Source: Massilia kyonggiensis (GTDB lineage: Bacteria > Pseudomonadota > Gammaproteobacteria > Burkholderiales > Burkholderiaceae_D). Taken from it: a stretch of DNA of 64,000 nt. The notes under the pieces were generated by a model. That model was not told where the DNA came from. It saw nothing but the letters and a program-made list of their open reading frames with translations, and ran no database searches. The stretch lies in the NCBI RefSeq assembly GCF_024756235.1, contig NZ_JANUGY010000018.1, positions 19,247-83,246 on the forward strand, in the 5' to 3' direction. Shown here one piece after another: positions 27,142 to 36,534 of this stretch (its first letter is position 1; every line of letters starts with the position of its first letter). Both the position numbers and the translations under genes were made by a program.

Positions 27142-27825
27142 TCACTTCAGGCCGGCGATATAGTCCGCCACTGCCTTCATTTCATCGTCCGACAGGCGCT
27201 TGGCCAACGTCGCCATCTGCGGGCTGTTGCTGCGCGCGCCGGTCTTGAACGCTTGCAACTGGGCAACGGTGTAATCCTGGTGCTGGCCCGCCACGCGCGG
27301 ATACTGGGCCGGGATGCCGGAACCGGTCGCGCCGTGGCAGCTTGCGCAGGCGGCCACGCCGCGGTCTGCGATACCGCCGCGATAGATCTTGCGGCCCAAC
27401 TCTAACGTGTCCTTGTTGCGCGCAGCGCCCTGCTTGGGCTGCTGCGTGGCGAGGTAGGCGGCGATATTCTTCTTTTCGTCCTCGCTCAGCATCTTGGCGT
27501 ACGTCGTCATCACGGGCTGGTTGCGGGCCGGCGTCGTGAAGTCGACGAGTTGCTTGTGCAGGTAGGCATCGACCTGGCCGGCCAGCTTGGGATTCGTGTT
27601 GATGGTCGAATTGCCGCCGGCGCCATGGCACGACGCGCAGGCGGGCAGGCCCCGGGCGTTGTCGCCGGTGTCGTAGAGGGAACCGCCCTTGGCCGGATCG
27701 GCCTTGGCGGCAGCCGGGGGCGCGTGGGCCGCGTCCGCTGCAAGAGCGCTGCCCACGATGAGGAAACTGGCCAGCAAGGACTTCACGATCGCCGCACATG
27801 CGGCCGGTTGGAACACACGATTCAT
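27142..27825 (-). CDS. Dihaem cytochrome c4
   Basis: A 227-residue periplasmic protein with a signal peptide (cleavage near ALA-AD) and two similar haem domains. Each carries CASCH: Cys63/Cys66/His67 and Cys160/Cys163/His164. Axial methionines are likely in QPVMTTYAKM and SPQMATLAKR. Cytochrome c4 passes electrons to terminal oxidases. The two-domain repeat and length match the family. It is divergent from engB and adjacent to the system II maturation genes that would mature it. Confidence 0.92.
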   Translation of the reverse strand: MNRVFQPAACAAIVKSLLASFLIVGSALAADAAHAPPAAAKADPAKGGSLYDTGDNARGLPACASCHGAGGNSTINTNPKLAGQVDAYLHKQLVDFTTPARNQPVMTTYAKMLSEDEKKNIAAYLATQQPKQGAARNKDTLELGRKIYRGGIADRGVAACASCHGATGSGIPAQYPRVAGQHQDYTVAQLQAFKTGARSNSPQMATLAKRLSDDEMKAVADYIAGLK

Positions 27826-27936
27826 TCAAGCACCCTGAAAAAGTCAAAGATAAACTTGCAGTTGCAGTGCAGCGGTCATGCTCGTGCCCCCGCGTCGGCA
27901 ATCCAGCCTTCAGGCTCGCCGGCGGCAGGTAACTCC

Positions 27937-27950
27937 CTATTGTACAATAG
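27937..27950. promoter_or_regulatory. Symmetrical -10-like palindrome between cytochrome c4 and engB
   Basis: CTATTGTACAATAG is a perfect 14-bp palindrome in the 175-bp divergent gap. It contains TACAAT, a 5/6 match to the -10 consensus, on both strands. It could serve both divergent genes or be an operator. No convincing -35 hexamer is seen on either side. Confidence 0.4.
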
Positions 27951-28000
27951 CCTTTGTTTCCTGCCCTCACCTTCGTTGTCTTTTTCGCTCCACTTCCCTC

Positions 28001-28693
28001 ATGTCCAAACTCTGGCAAGCCCGCTTCTTCACGACCGTCAACCAGTTGCGGGATCTTCCCAAGACCCAGGTGCCGGAAATCGCCTTCGCCGGCCGGTCCA
28101 ATGCGGGCAAATCGACGGCGATTAATATCCTGACGAACCAGAAGGGCCTCGCCTTCGCGTCCAAGACGCCCGGCCGCACGCAGCACATCAATTTCTTCTC
28201 GATCGGCGGGGCGCACGTCGCCATGCACCGCAAGGATCCGACCAAGGTCGAGGAAATCGAGGGCCTGCTCGTCGACTTGCCGGGCTATGGCTACGCGGAA
28301 GTGTCGGGCGATGCCAAGCTGCACTGGCAACGGCTGCTGGGCGACTATGTGCAACGGCGGGAACAACTGGCCGCGCTCATCCTGATCATGGATTCGCGCC
28401 GCCCGTTCACCGAGCTCGACATCCAGATGCTGGAATGGTTCGCCCCGACCGGCAAGCCGATCCACTGCATCCTCACGAAAGTCGACAAGCTCAACCGCAA
28501 CGAATCCGTCAATGCCTTGCGCCAGGCGCAGCAAGTGCTGGACAGCTATGTCGACGAGGACGGCAACGGCTTTCCGTTCACCGTCCAGCTGTTCTCGGCC
28601 CTGAAGCGCATCGGCATCGAGGAAGCCAACGACAAGATCATCGAACTGCTCGGCCTCGACCAGGAGCCAACCCCGGCCGATCCCGAACAATAA
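28001..28693 (+). CDS. engB: Ribosome biogenesis GTPase EngB (YihA)
   Basis: A 230-residue small GTPase of the TrmE-Era-EngA family: G1 GRSNAGKST, G2 TPGRTQ, G3 DLPGYGY, G4 TKVDKL, with SALKRIG as G5. EngB is needed for 50S subunit assembly. The start MSKLWQARFFTTV at 28001 matches the family; the open frame upstream is not coding. hemB follows after 14 bp. Confidence 0.95.
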   Translation: MSKLWQARFFTTVNQLRDLPKTQVPEIAFAGRSNAGKSTAINILTNQKGLAFASKTPGRTQHINFFSIGGAHVAMHRKDPTKVEEIEGLLVDLPGYGYAEVSGDAKLHWQRLLGDYVQRREQLAALILIMDSRRPFTELDIQMLEWFAPTGKPIHCILTKVDKLNRNESVNALRQAQQVLDSYVDEDGNGFPFTVQLFSALKRIGIEEANDKIIELLGLDQEPTPADPEQ

Positions 28694-28707
28694 ACTCTGG
28701 AACCGCC

Positions 28708-29721
28708 ATGCCGATCATCACACCTTCGCAATACCCCGCCGTGCGCATGCGCCGCATGCGCCGCGACCCGTTCTCGCGCGCCCTGATGCGAGAGAACGTC
28801 GTCACCGCCTCCGACCTGATCTACCCCGTGTTCATCCTCGACGGCCAGAACCAGCGCCAGCAGGTCGCGTCGATGCCGGGCGTGGAGCGGCTGTCGGTCG
28901 ACCTGCTGCTGAAGGTGGCCGAGGAAGCGGTCGCGCTGGGCATTCCCGTGCTCGCGCTGTTCCCCGTCATCGAGGCGTCGCTGAAGACGTATGACGGCGT
29001 CGAGGCGACGAACCCGGACGGCCTCGTCCCCCGCGCCGTGCGCGAACTGAAGCGCCATTTCCCGCAGTTGGGCATCATGACGGACGTCGCGCTCGACCCG
29101 TACACGACCCATGGACAGGATGGCCTGCCGGACGAGAACGGCTACATCGTCAACGAAAAGACGATCGCGATGCTGACGCGCCAGGCGCTGGCCCAGGCCG
29201 AGGCCGGCGTCGACGTCGTCGCCCCGTCGGACATGATGGACGGCCGCATCGGCGCGATCCGCATGGCGCTGGAAGAGAAGGAATTCATCCACACGCGCAT
29301 CATGGCCTATTCGGCCAAGTACGCGTCGGGCTACTACGGCCCGTTCCGCGAAGCCGTCGGCTCGGCCGCCAACCTGGGCAAGGCCGACAAGAACACGTAC
29401 CAGATGGACCCGGCCAACAGCGACGAAGCCCTGCGCGAAGTGGCGCTGGACATCGCGGAAGGCGCGGACATGGTGATGGTCAAGCCGGGCATGCCGTATC
29501 TCGACGTCGTGCGCCGCGTGAAGGACGAATTCAAGGTGCCGACCTTCGCCTACCAGGTCAGCGGCGAATACGCGATGCTGCAGGCCGCGTTCCAGAACGG
29601 CTGGCTCGATCCGGACAAGGTCATCATGGAGACCATGATGTCGTTCAAGCGTGCCGGCGCGGATGGCGTGCTCACCTATTTCGCGATGGATGTGGCGCGC
29701 CGCCTGAAGGCGGGCGCCTGA
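28708..29721 (+). CDS. hemB: Delta-aminolevulinic acid dehydratase (porphobilinogen synthase)
   Basis: A 337-residue enzyme joining two 5-aminolevulinates into porphobilinogen in haem synthesis. The metal site reads DVALDPYTTHGQDG, with Asp in place of the zinc-binding cysteines, so it is the Mg-dependent, Asp-rich type seen in Pseudomonas. The Schiff-base lysine is in VMVKPGMPYLD; a second lysine lies in YSAKYASGYYGPFREA. It follows engB by 14 bp on the same strand. The 140-bp gap after it holds no clear terminator. Confidence 0.96.
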   Translation: MPIITPSQYPAVRMRRMRRDPFSRALMRENVVTASDLIYPVFILDGQNQRQQVASMPGVERLSVDLLLKVAEEAVALGIPVLALFPVIEASLKTYDGVEATNPDGLVPRAVRELKRHFPQLGIMTDVALDPYTTHGQDGLPDENGYIVNEKTIAMLTRQALAQAEAGVDVVAPSDMMDGRIGAIRMALEEKEFIHTRIMAYSAKYASGYYGPFREAVGSAANLGKADKNTYQMDPANSDEALREVALDIAEGADMVMVKPGMPYLDVVRRVKDEFKVPTFAYQVSGEYAMLQAAFQNGWLDPDKVIMETMMSFKRAGADGVLTYFAMDVARRLKAGA

Positions 29722-29862
29722 GACAGGACAGGCCGGCCGTGCACCCATCGCACGGATGCCGGCATTCGTCGGCCCCGCCGGCGCCTCCATCGCAAGAATC
29801 TTGAACGGCCCCTCCGGCACGCCCTATGATGGCCCATCCTCATGTCAAGGAAGGGCAAGCAA

Positions 29863-30534
29863 GTGAAACATTGGATTGCCGTCGGCGTGATCGCGGTACT
29901 GGCAACGGGGCTGAGCGTGGCGAGCGGCATGCGCCATGTCGACGCCGTGAGAACACCGGGCCTGCCCGGCGGCTGGGCCGCCCGCAACGTGGTCGCGGGA
30001 CTGGACGACATCGGCGTGGACCGGCCACGGGACGGCAGCCCGGCCGAGCTGGTCATCGTCAAGCAGGAAGACGCCCCCGCAGGGCGGCCGCTCACCGTCG
30101 TTCACACCATCGATGCGACGCCGTGGCGCGGGCGTACCATGATCGTCTCGTTTTATTCGCGCGCCGAGCTGGAACCCGAGGTCATGCGGCGCACGAAGGG
30201 CAAAAAAGCCGTCGAGCTGCTCGTCGAATGCGACGGCAGCCGGAGCGGCGCCAGGGTGTCCGTGGACGCCCTCTGGCATACCCGCCGCTGGATCGAGCAT
30301 AACGTGCCCGTCAAGGTCGCACCCGACGCGACCCGTTGCAGCCTGGGCGTCGCCAGCCTCGTCAAGGCCGAGATCCGGCTGTCCCGGCTGCACCTGAAGG
30401 ACCGTGCCGCGGAACGCGAAGCCTTGCTGGCCAGGCGGTGGCCCGACCTGCCCCTGCCCGCCCAGACCGAATCGATCTTCCCCGCCGGCACCGCGGCGGC
30501 CGTCGCGACGCCGAACCTGGAGTTCAAGCAATGA
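29863..30534 (+). CDS. Membrane-anchored protein of unknown function, first gene of a LytTR signalling operon
   Basis: A 223-residue protein from the GTG at 29863, which follows an AAGGAAGG ribosome-binding site; an ATG seven codons upstream has none. An N-terminal hydrophobic segment (HWIAVGVIAVLATGLSVAS) suggests a signal anchor, with the rest outside. The body has a beta-rich middle (RTMIVSFYSRAEL, KAVELLVECDG) that could be a jelly-roll-like binding domain; this is a guess. Its stop overlaps the start of the histidine kinase gene (ATGA), so the three genes are coupled. No family was recognised. Confidence 0.6.
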   Translation: MKHWIAVGVIAVLATGLSVASGMRHVDAVRTPGLPGGWAARNVVAGLDDIGVDRPRDGSPAELVIVKQEDAPAGRPLTVVHTIDATPWRGRTMIVSFYSRAELEPEVMRRTKGKKAVELLVECDGSRSGARVSVDALWHTRRWIEHNVPVKVAPDATRCSLGVASLVKAEIRLSRLHLKDRAAEREALLARRWPDLPLPAQTESIFPAGTAAAVATPNLEFKQ

Positions 30535-31610
30535 GCACACTGTCCCTCAAGGCACACGTGGCCGCGCCCGTCTGGGGGCATTTGCGGCAGGCCGATTGGC
30601 CGCTGGTGCCGCTGGTCCTCGTCGGTGTCCTGTTCGGCGTGCGCGTGGTGGGCGCGCAATTCTACGCGTACTGGAATACCTGGCTGACCTGCTTTACGGG
30701 CCTGCTCGGCGCGTATGTGCTCGCCGCCTGCACGCGCATCGTCCTGCAAAGCGTCTGTTTCGATAACGGCATCGCGTGCTGGTGCATGCTCGCCGCGGCC
30801 GTGATCAACGGCTGGCTTCTGGGCAACGTGCTCGCCTACTACGTCGACTATATGGGGGTGCCCACGCCGGTCTCTTCCCTGCCCCGGCTGGGCGCCCTGG
30901 CTGTCACCGTCCTGCTCGTCGTACCGGCAGAAGTCGCGGCGACGCGCGCCCGCTGGGCCCGGCGGGCAGCCGAGCAGGAGGCCCAGCGGATGCGCGAGGA
31001 GACGACGAAGCGCCAGCTGCTCGAAGCGCGCCTGGCGGCCCTGCAAGGCCAGATCGAACCGCACTTCCTCTACAACACGCTGGCCAATGCCCGCGCGCTG
31101 ATCCGGCAGGACGCGTCCGCGGCCGAACAACTGCTCCACCACTTGAACCGGTTCCTGCGTTCGGCCATGCCCGACCTGCGCGCCCAGAGCACGTCGCTGG
31201 GGCAGGAACTGGAACGTGCCCGGGCCTACCTGGACATCATCAGGATGCGCATGGGCGAGCGCCTGCGCTTCGACATCGCCGCCAGCGAAGAAGCGCTTGC
31301 GTGCCAGATCCCGCCGCTGTCGGTGATGACCCTGATCGAGAACGCCATCCAGCACGGGATCGAGCCCAGGGTCGACGGCGGTTCGGTGCGTGTGACGGCC
31401 GTGTGCGCCGCCGGGCGTCTGCGCATCGGCGTCGAAGACGACGGCGCCGGCTTCCAGGCCGAACTGGGCGACGGCGTCGGCCTGGTGAACCTGCAGGAAC
31501 GCCTGGCCGCGCTGTACGGCGACGCGGCCGAGCTGCGTCTCGAGCCGGGCGCGGACGGCGGCGTGTGCGCCACCATCGAGCTGCCGATGCACGCCGGAGG
31601 GAAGCCATGA
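30531..31610 (+). CDS. LytS/YpdA-type membrane sensor histidine kinase
   Basis: A 359-residue kinase. Four membrane helices (about 25-45, 50-75, 80-105, 118-135) form a sensor without a periplasmic domain. A coiled-coil linker follows, and the His_kinase/HATPase region has EPHFLYNTLANARALIR with phosphoacceptor His178 and LIENAIQHGIEPR as the N box; GDGVGLVNLQERL is the G box. This kinase type partners with LytTR regulators. It overlaps the regulator gene by 4 bp and the unknown gene upstream by 4 bp. Confidence 0.9.
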   Translation: MSTLSLKAHVAAPVWGHLRQADWPLVPLVLVGVLFGVRVVGAQFYAYWNTWLTCFTGLLGAYVLAACTRIVLQSVCFDNGIACWCMLAAAVINGWLLGNVLAYYVDYMGVPTPVSSLPRLGALAVTVLLVVPAEVAATRARWARRAAEQEAQRMREETTKRQLLEARLAALQGQIEPHFLYNTLANARALIRQDASAAEQLLHHLNRFLRSAMPDLRAQSTSLGQELERARAYLDIIRMRMGERLRFDIAASEEALACQIPPLSVMTLIENAIQHGIEPRVDGGSVRVTAVCAAGRLRIGVEDDGAGFQAELGDGVGLVNLQERLAALYGDAAELRLEPGADGGVCATIELPMHAGGKP

Positions 31611-32341
31611 GTTCTGCCGCCACCGCCATCCTGGTCGAGGACGAGCAGGCGTTGCGCGCGGAATTGCGGACCGCGCTGGGCCGCTTCTGGCCCGAACTGG
31701 CCGTCGTCGGCGAGGCGGCCGACGGCGTCACCGGTGCGCGCATGCTGTCCGGGCTGGCGCCGCAGATCGCCTTTCTGGACGTGCGCATGCCCGGCCTGAA
31801 CGGCGTCGAACTGGCGCGCGTGGCCGCCGGCCGCTGCCACATCGTTTTCCTGACTGCCTACAATGATTACGCCATCGATGCGTTCGACCACGGCGCGGTC
31901 GACTACCTGCTCAAGCCGCTCGACCCGGCGCGCCTGGCGGTGACGATTGCCCGCCTGCAGACGGCGCTCGGCAAGCAGCCGGCGGACCTGTCCGCGCTGT
32001 CCGCGCCCGCCAGGAACGGGCCGCTGCAATGGATACAGGCGTCGTGCGGCGGGCAACTGCGCTTCATCGGCATCAACGACGTCCAGTGTTTTCATGCCGA
32101 AGCCAAGTACACCTGCGTCGTCACCACGAAGTTCGAAGCGCATATCCGCACGCCGCTCAAGGATTTGCTGGGCCAGCTGGACCCGGCCAGGTTCTGGCCC
32201 ATTTCGCGCAGCGCCATCGTCAACGTCGGCGCGATCGACAGCGTGCAGCGCATCGACGGCGTGCTCAGCGTGCGCCTGGTGAATTCGGTGCGCTGGCTGC
32301 CCGTGTCGCAGGCTTACCAGCACCAGTTCCGGCAAATGTGA
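31607..32341 (+). CDS. LytTR-family response regulator
   Basis: A 244-residue regulator. The receiver domain has ILVEDE at the start, phosphoacceptor Asp58 in FLDVRMPGLNG, the switch Thr in FLTAYND and the Lys in LLKPLD. The C-terminal LytTR DNA-binding domain runs from about 145 to 240 (CFHAEAKYTCVVTT, then FWPISRSAIVNVGAI). LytTR regulators bind direct repeats of about 9 bp. The target is not evident here. The next gene is convergent, 4 bp away. Confidence 0.92.
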   Translation: MSSAATAILVEDEQALRAELRTALGRFWPELAVVGEAADGVTGARMLSGLAPQIAFLDVRMPGLNGVELARVAAGRCHIVFLTAYNDYAIDAFDHGAVDYLLKPLDPARLAVTIARLQTALGKQPADLSALSAPARNGPLQWIQASCGGQLRFIGINDVQCFHAEAKYTCVVTTKFEAHIRTPLKDLLGQLDPARFWPISRSAIVNVGAIDSVQRIDGVLSVRLVNSVRWLPVSQAYQHQFRQM

Positions 32342-32345
32342 GAGA

Positions 32346-33248
32346 TCAACCGCGCGGCGGTTTGTATTCCGGGAACATTTCCTTGTAGAGGAAGGCCATC
32401 AGTTCGTCCGTATCCTGCGGCCGCGCCGACAGGGTGACGACGCGGTTCAGGCGGTGCGAATCCCACTCGAAGTCGCCGGTCTTTTCCTTGCGGATCAGTT
32501 CGATCATCTTCTTCACGATCGCGGTCTCGATGTCCGGCTCGCTGCCGCGCTCGACCGTCACGGCCGTCAGCCAGCGGCGCTTGAAGTTCGGGTTCCAGCC
32601 GCGGAATTTCAGGTCCGCCGAGCTGAACGTCTTGTTGGAGACGCTGAACACGCCGCCCGTCTCGTTCGGATCCTGGCCGCCGCGGCCGTTGATGGCCGCG
32701 ATGTTCGCGAGCGCATTGCGCGTGCCGCGGGCCGCTTCGCTTTCCTCGGCCTGGTCCGTCTGCGCCGGGGCGCCGCGGCGCTTGCGCTGGGCCTCGATAT
32801 AGGCCTGCATGTCGACTTCCTGCGGCGGCGCCTTGGTCTCTTCCTTCGGCGGCTGCGGCTTCGGTTTTTCCTCGACAGGCTTGATTTCCGGCACGGTGAT
32901 CGTGTCCGGCAGGCGCGGCATCGTGATGCGCGGCAGCGTGAACTTCGGCGCGGGCGCCTTGTCCGTGTGCTTCGGCGCCTGCTCGGCCGGCTTGGCGGCG
33001 GGCTTGTTTTCCTTCACGGGCGGCAGCCAGACGACGGCTGCGCCGGACTTCGGCGGGGCGTGACGCTCCGTCTTGGGCTGCAGCAGGTAGACGGCCACGA
33101 GCAGCAGGTGCAGGCCGAGCGTGACCGCGATACCCGTGCGGTTCGGACCCTTTTCTCCATAGACGATCACTTTCCGTCCGGGCAGCCGCTGGCCGCAATG
33201 TGCGCAGACATCGCTGTCTTCCAGCGGGATATGGGAATGGTCACGCAA
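32346..33248 (-). CDS. TonB-shaped membrane protein with a CxxC head, function unknown
   Basis: A 300-residue protein with this order: a short cytoplasmic head with a CAHCGQRLPGRK zinc-ribbon-like knuckle (single CxxC), one membrane helix (about 38-56), a Pro/Lys-rich stretch (about 60-150; PEIKPVEEKPKPQPPKEE) and a C-terminal globular domain (about 195-300; RGWNPNFKRRWLTAVTVERG). The arrangement is TonB-like, but the C-terminal domain is not recognisably TonB. The start codon is TTG (33248), with GGAGG about 11 nt upstream. The gene is alone between a convergent regulator and the RND pump. Confidence 0.6.
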   Translation of the reverse strand: MRDHSHIPLEDSDVCAHCGQRLPGRKVIVYGEKGPNRTGIAVTLGLHLLLVAVYLLQPKTERHAPPKSGAAVVWLPPVKENKPAAKPAEQAPKHTDKAPAPKFTLPRITMPRLPDTITVPEIKPVEEKPKPQPPKEETKAPPQEVDMQAYIEAQRKRRGAPAQTDQAEESEAARGTRNALANIAAINGRGGQDPNETGGVFSVSNKTFSSADLKFRGWNPNFKRRWLTAVTVERGSEPDIETAIVKKMIELIRKEKTGDFEWDSHRLNRVVTLSARPQDTDELMAFLYKEMFPEYKPPRG

Positions 33249-33413
33249 GATAATGAACGCCTCCGGTCGGAGGACAAATAAAAGATATTGACGAGGCGCA
33301 GTCTAACCCGTTTGGATTAGCCGCGCACGCGGTGTTAAGGATCTGTAATGAGAGTACAAGCTGGGTAGCTTAATGGTTGTTACAGTGTGTATCAACCTTG
33401 CCCTGCAGAATCA

Positions 33414-36400
33414 TCACGCCACCTTCGTCAATACCACCTTCGGCTCCTGCTCCACATCGACGAGTTGCTCGTCCGTCATCGGCCCGGTGCCACTGTACTT
33501 GTCGAGGTATAAATAAATCACCGGCGTGATGTACAGCGTGATGACTTGCGAGAAGATCAGGCCGCCGCACACCGCGAGACCCAGCGGCTGGCGCAACTCG
33601 GCGCCGGCACCGAGGCCCAGCGCGATCGGCAGCGCGCCCATCAGCGCGGCCAGCGTCGTCATCATGATCGGGCGGAAGCGCAGGATGCACGCCTCGCGAA
33701 TCGCCTGCTCCGGCGCCATGCCGCGGTTGCGCTGGGCATCGAGGGCGAAGTCGATCATCATGATCGCGTTCTTTTTCACGATGCCGATCAGCATCAGGAT
33801 GCCGATGATGGCGATCATCGTCAGGTCCAGGTCGAACAGGCGCAGCGTGAGCAACGCGCCCACCGCGGCGGACGGCAGGCCGGCCAGGATCGTGATCGGG
33901 TGGATGAAACTCTCGTAGAGCACGCCCAGCAGCACGTAGATGACGCCGACCGCGGCGACGATCAGGATCAGCTGGCTCGACTGCGAATCCTGGAACACGG
34001 CCGCGTCGCCGCCGTATTTCGTGATGATGGACGCGGGCAGTTTCATGTCGCGGCCCATCTGCTCGATCGCGGCCGTGGCGTCGCCCAGCGGCGCGTCCGG
34101 CGCGAGATTGAACGACAGCGTGATCGCCTGCAGCTGGCCCTGGTGGTTGACGGCGATGGGGCCGACGGTGCGCTTGACGGTCGCCACGCTGGAGAGCTGC
34201 ACCAGCTGGCCCGTCTTGCTGCGCACCGACAGGCGCGACAGTGCGTCCTCGAACTGGCGGTCTTCGTTGGCCGTCTCCAGGATCACGTAATAGCTGGCCG
34301 CGCTGGAATAAATCGTCGACACCTGGCGCTCACCGAACGCCGCGTACAGCGCCGTGCGGATGTCGCCCAGCTGCACGCCCAGCAGATTGGCCTTGTCGCG
34401 GTCGATGTCGAGCTTGGCCTGCAAGCCCTTGTCCTGCGTATCGCTCGTCACGTCGCGGAACAGCGGGTTGTTGCGCATGCGCTCCATGTACTGGTTGGCC
34501 CACTGGCTGATGTCGGCACCGGACACGCTCTGCAGCGTGTACTGGTAGCGGCTCTTGCTCGGGCGGCCGCCCAGCTGCAGGTTCTGCACCGGGGCCATGT
34601 AGACGTTGACGCCGGCGATTCCGCGCAGCGACTTGCGCAGGCGGTCGACGACCTGCGGCATCTTGTCGCGCTGGGCGCGGGGTTTCAGCACGATGAACAT
34701 GCGGCCATTGTTGCCGCCGCCCGTGAACGACGTGACGTCCTGCACGGCCGGATCGGCCTGGATCACGTCCGCCACCTTCGTCTGCAGCACGACGAGCGCG
34801 GACGACGAGATGTCCTCGGCGGCCTCGGTCGTCACGCGCAGCTGGCCGATGTCTTCCTCGGGGAAGAACCCTTTCGGGATGGTCGTGTACAGCACGACGG
34901 TCAGCGCGAACGTGCCGAACGCGACGATCAATACGACGAAGCGGTGCTTCAGCGCCACGTCCAGCGTCTTTTCGTACGCATTGCGCAACGCCGTGAAGCC
35001 CCGCTCGAAATGGCGGCCGATGAAACTCTTTTCTTCCGTGTGGTCATGACCATGTGCCGGCAGCAGGCGCGACGAGAGCATCGGCACCAGCGTCAGCGAC
35101 ACGGCGGCCGATACCAGGATGGCCAGGCCGACGATCACGGCGAATTCGTGGAACAGCAGGCCGATCACGCCCGGCATGAAGAAGATCGGGATGAACACGG
35201 CCACGAGCGATACCGAGATCGACACGATGGTAAACCCCATCTCGCGCGAACCGTCGAGCGCGGCGCGCATCGGCTTCTTGCCCATCTCGATGTGGCGCAC
35301 GATGTTTTCCAGCACGACGATCGCGTCGTCGACGACGAGGCCCACGGCGAGCGTGATGCCCAGCAGCGAGATGTTGTCGAGGCTGTAGCCGAGCCAGTAC
35401 AGCAGCGCCAGCGCGCCCAGCAGCGAGATCGGCATCGTGACGGCGGGGATGAACGTGGCCGACGCGCGATGCAGGAACAGGAAGATCACGAGCACGACGA
35501 GGCCCACCGTCAGCGCCAGCGTGAAGTTCACGTCGTGGATCGCCTCGCGGATCGAGACGGAGCGGTCGTTGACGAGGTTGATCTTGATCGACGCCGGCAG
35601 TTGCGACTGGAAGCGCGGCAGCAGGCGGCGTACGCCGTCGACCACCTCGACGGTATTCGCGTTCGGCTGGCGCTGCACGAGCAGCACGATGGCGCGCTCG
35701 CCGTTGTAGGCGCCGAAGGCCCGGGTCGACTGGTAGCTGTCCTCGACGGTGGCCACGTCGCGCAGGCGCACGGGCAGGCCGTCGCGCGTGGCGACGATCA
35801 GGTTCTCGAAGTCGGCCGCCTTCATCATCTGGGCCGGGCCCTGGATGGTCAAGGTCTGCTGCGGGCCGTCGAGGATGCCCAGCGCGGAGTTCGAGTTGGC
35901 CGAGCGCAGCGCCGTCGCCAGCTCGTCCATCGTGATGTTGCGGGCATTCATGAGGTCGGTCTTCGCGCGCACGCGCACGGCGAAGCGCTTGCCGCCGTTG
36001 ACGGACACCTGCGCCACGCCCGGCAACGTCGAGATCGCGGGCGACACGAGGTTTTCCGCGTAATCGTTCAGCTCGGACAAATTCATCGACGGCGACGTCA
36101 TCGTCATGAACAGCACGGGCGCATCGGCCGGGTTGACCTTGCGGTACGACGGCAAGGTCGTCATTTCCTGAGGCAGCTGGCGCTGGGCGGCGAGCAGCGC
36201 GGCCTGCACGTCGACGGCGGCCGCGTTGACGTCGATCGACGGGTCGAATTCCAGCGTGAGCGACGTGCTGCCCTGGGTGCTCGTCGACGTGATCAGGTTG
36301 ATGCCGGCGATGGTCGAGAACTGCTTTTCGAGCGGCAGCGCGACGGACGAGGCCATCGTCTCGGGGCTGGCGCCGTCCAGGTTGGCGTTGACGTTGATGA

Positions 36401-36530
36401 CTGGCGTGTTATAGCTGGGCAGCGCCGCGACGGGGATGTGCGAATACGCGAGGATGCCGACCAGGATCAGGCTGATCGACAGCAGCACGACCATCACGGG
36501 CCGGCGGATGCACAGTTCGGACAGGTTCAT
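33414..36530 (-). CDS. RND multidrug efflux permease, MdtB/MdtC-like
   Basis: A 1038-residue inner-membrane transporter of the HAE1 RND family. It has 12 helices in two halves, each with a large periplasmic loop. The start MNLSELCIRRPV is the MdtB/C-type N-terminus, with PETMASSVALPLEKQF just after. The proton relay aspartates are in GLVVDDAIVVLENI (helix 4). GVIYVLLGVLYESF and GIVKKNAIMMIDFAL are second-half signatures. It begins 4 bp after the membrane fusion gene. No outer-membrane factor gene is present, so the pump probably uses a TolC-like partner encoded elsewhere. Confidence 0.93.
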   Translation of the reverse strand: MNLSELCIRRPVMVVLLSISLILVGILAYSHIPVAALPSYNTPVINVNANLDGASPETMASSVALPLEKQFSTIAGINLITSTSTQGSTSLTLEFDPSIDVNAAAVDVQAALLAAQRQLPQEMTTLPSYRKVNPADAPVLFMTMTSPSMNLSELNDYAENLVSPAISTLPGVAQVSVNGGKRFAVRVRAKTDLMNARNITMDELATALRSANSNSALGILDGPQQTLTIQGPAQMMKAADFENLIVATRDGLPVRLRDVATVEDSYQSTRAFGAYNGERAIVLLVQRQPNANTVEVVDGVRRLLPRFQSQLPASIKINLVNDRSVSIREAIHDVNFTLALTVGLVVLVIFLFLHRASATFIPAVTMPISLLGALALLYWLGYSLDNISLLGITLAVGLVVDDAIVVLENIVRHIEMGKKPMRAALDGSREMGFTIVSISVSLVAVFIPIFFMPGVIGLLFHEFAVIVGLAILVSAAVSLTLVPMLSSRLLPAHGHDHTEEKSFIGRHFERGFTALRNAYEKTLDVALKHRFVVLIVAFGTFALTVVLYTTIPKGFFPEEDIGQLRVTTEAAEDISSSALVVLQTKVADVIQADPAVQDVTSFTGGGNNGRMFIVLKPRAQRDKMPQVVDRLRKSLRGIAGVNVYMAPVQNLQLGGRPSKSRYQYTLQSVSGADISQWANQYMERMRNNPLFRDVTSDTQDKGLQAKLDIDRDKANLLGVQLGDIRTALYAAFGERQVSTIYSSAASYYVILETANEDRQFEDALSRLSVRSKTGQLVQLSSVATVKRTVGPIAVNHQGQLQAITLSFNLAPDAPLGDATAAIEQMGRDMKLPASIITKYGGDAAVFQDSQSSQLILIVAAVGVIYVLLGVLYESFIHPITILAGLPSAAVGALLTLRLFDLDLTMIAIIGILMLIGIVKKNAIMMIDFALDAQRNRGMAPEQAIREACILRFRPIMMTTLAALMGALPIALGLGAGAELRQPLGLAVCGGLIFSQVITLYITPVIYLYLDKYSGTGPMTDEQLVDVEQEPKVVLTKVA

Positions 36531-36534
36531 CGTT

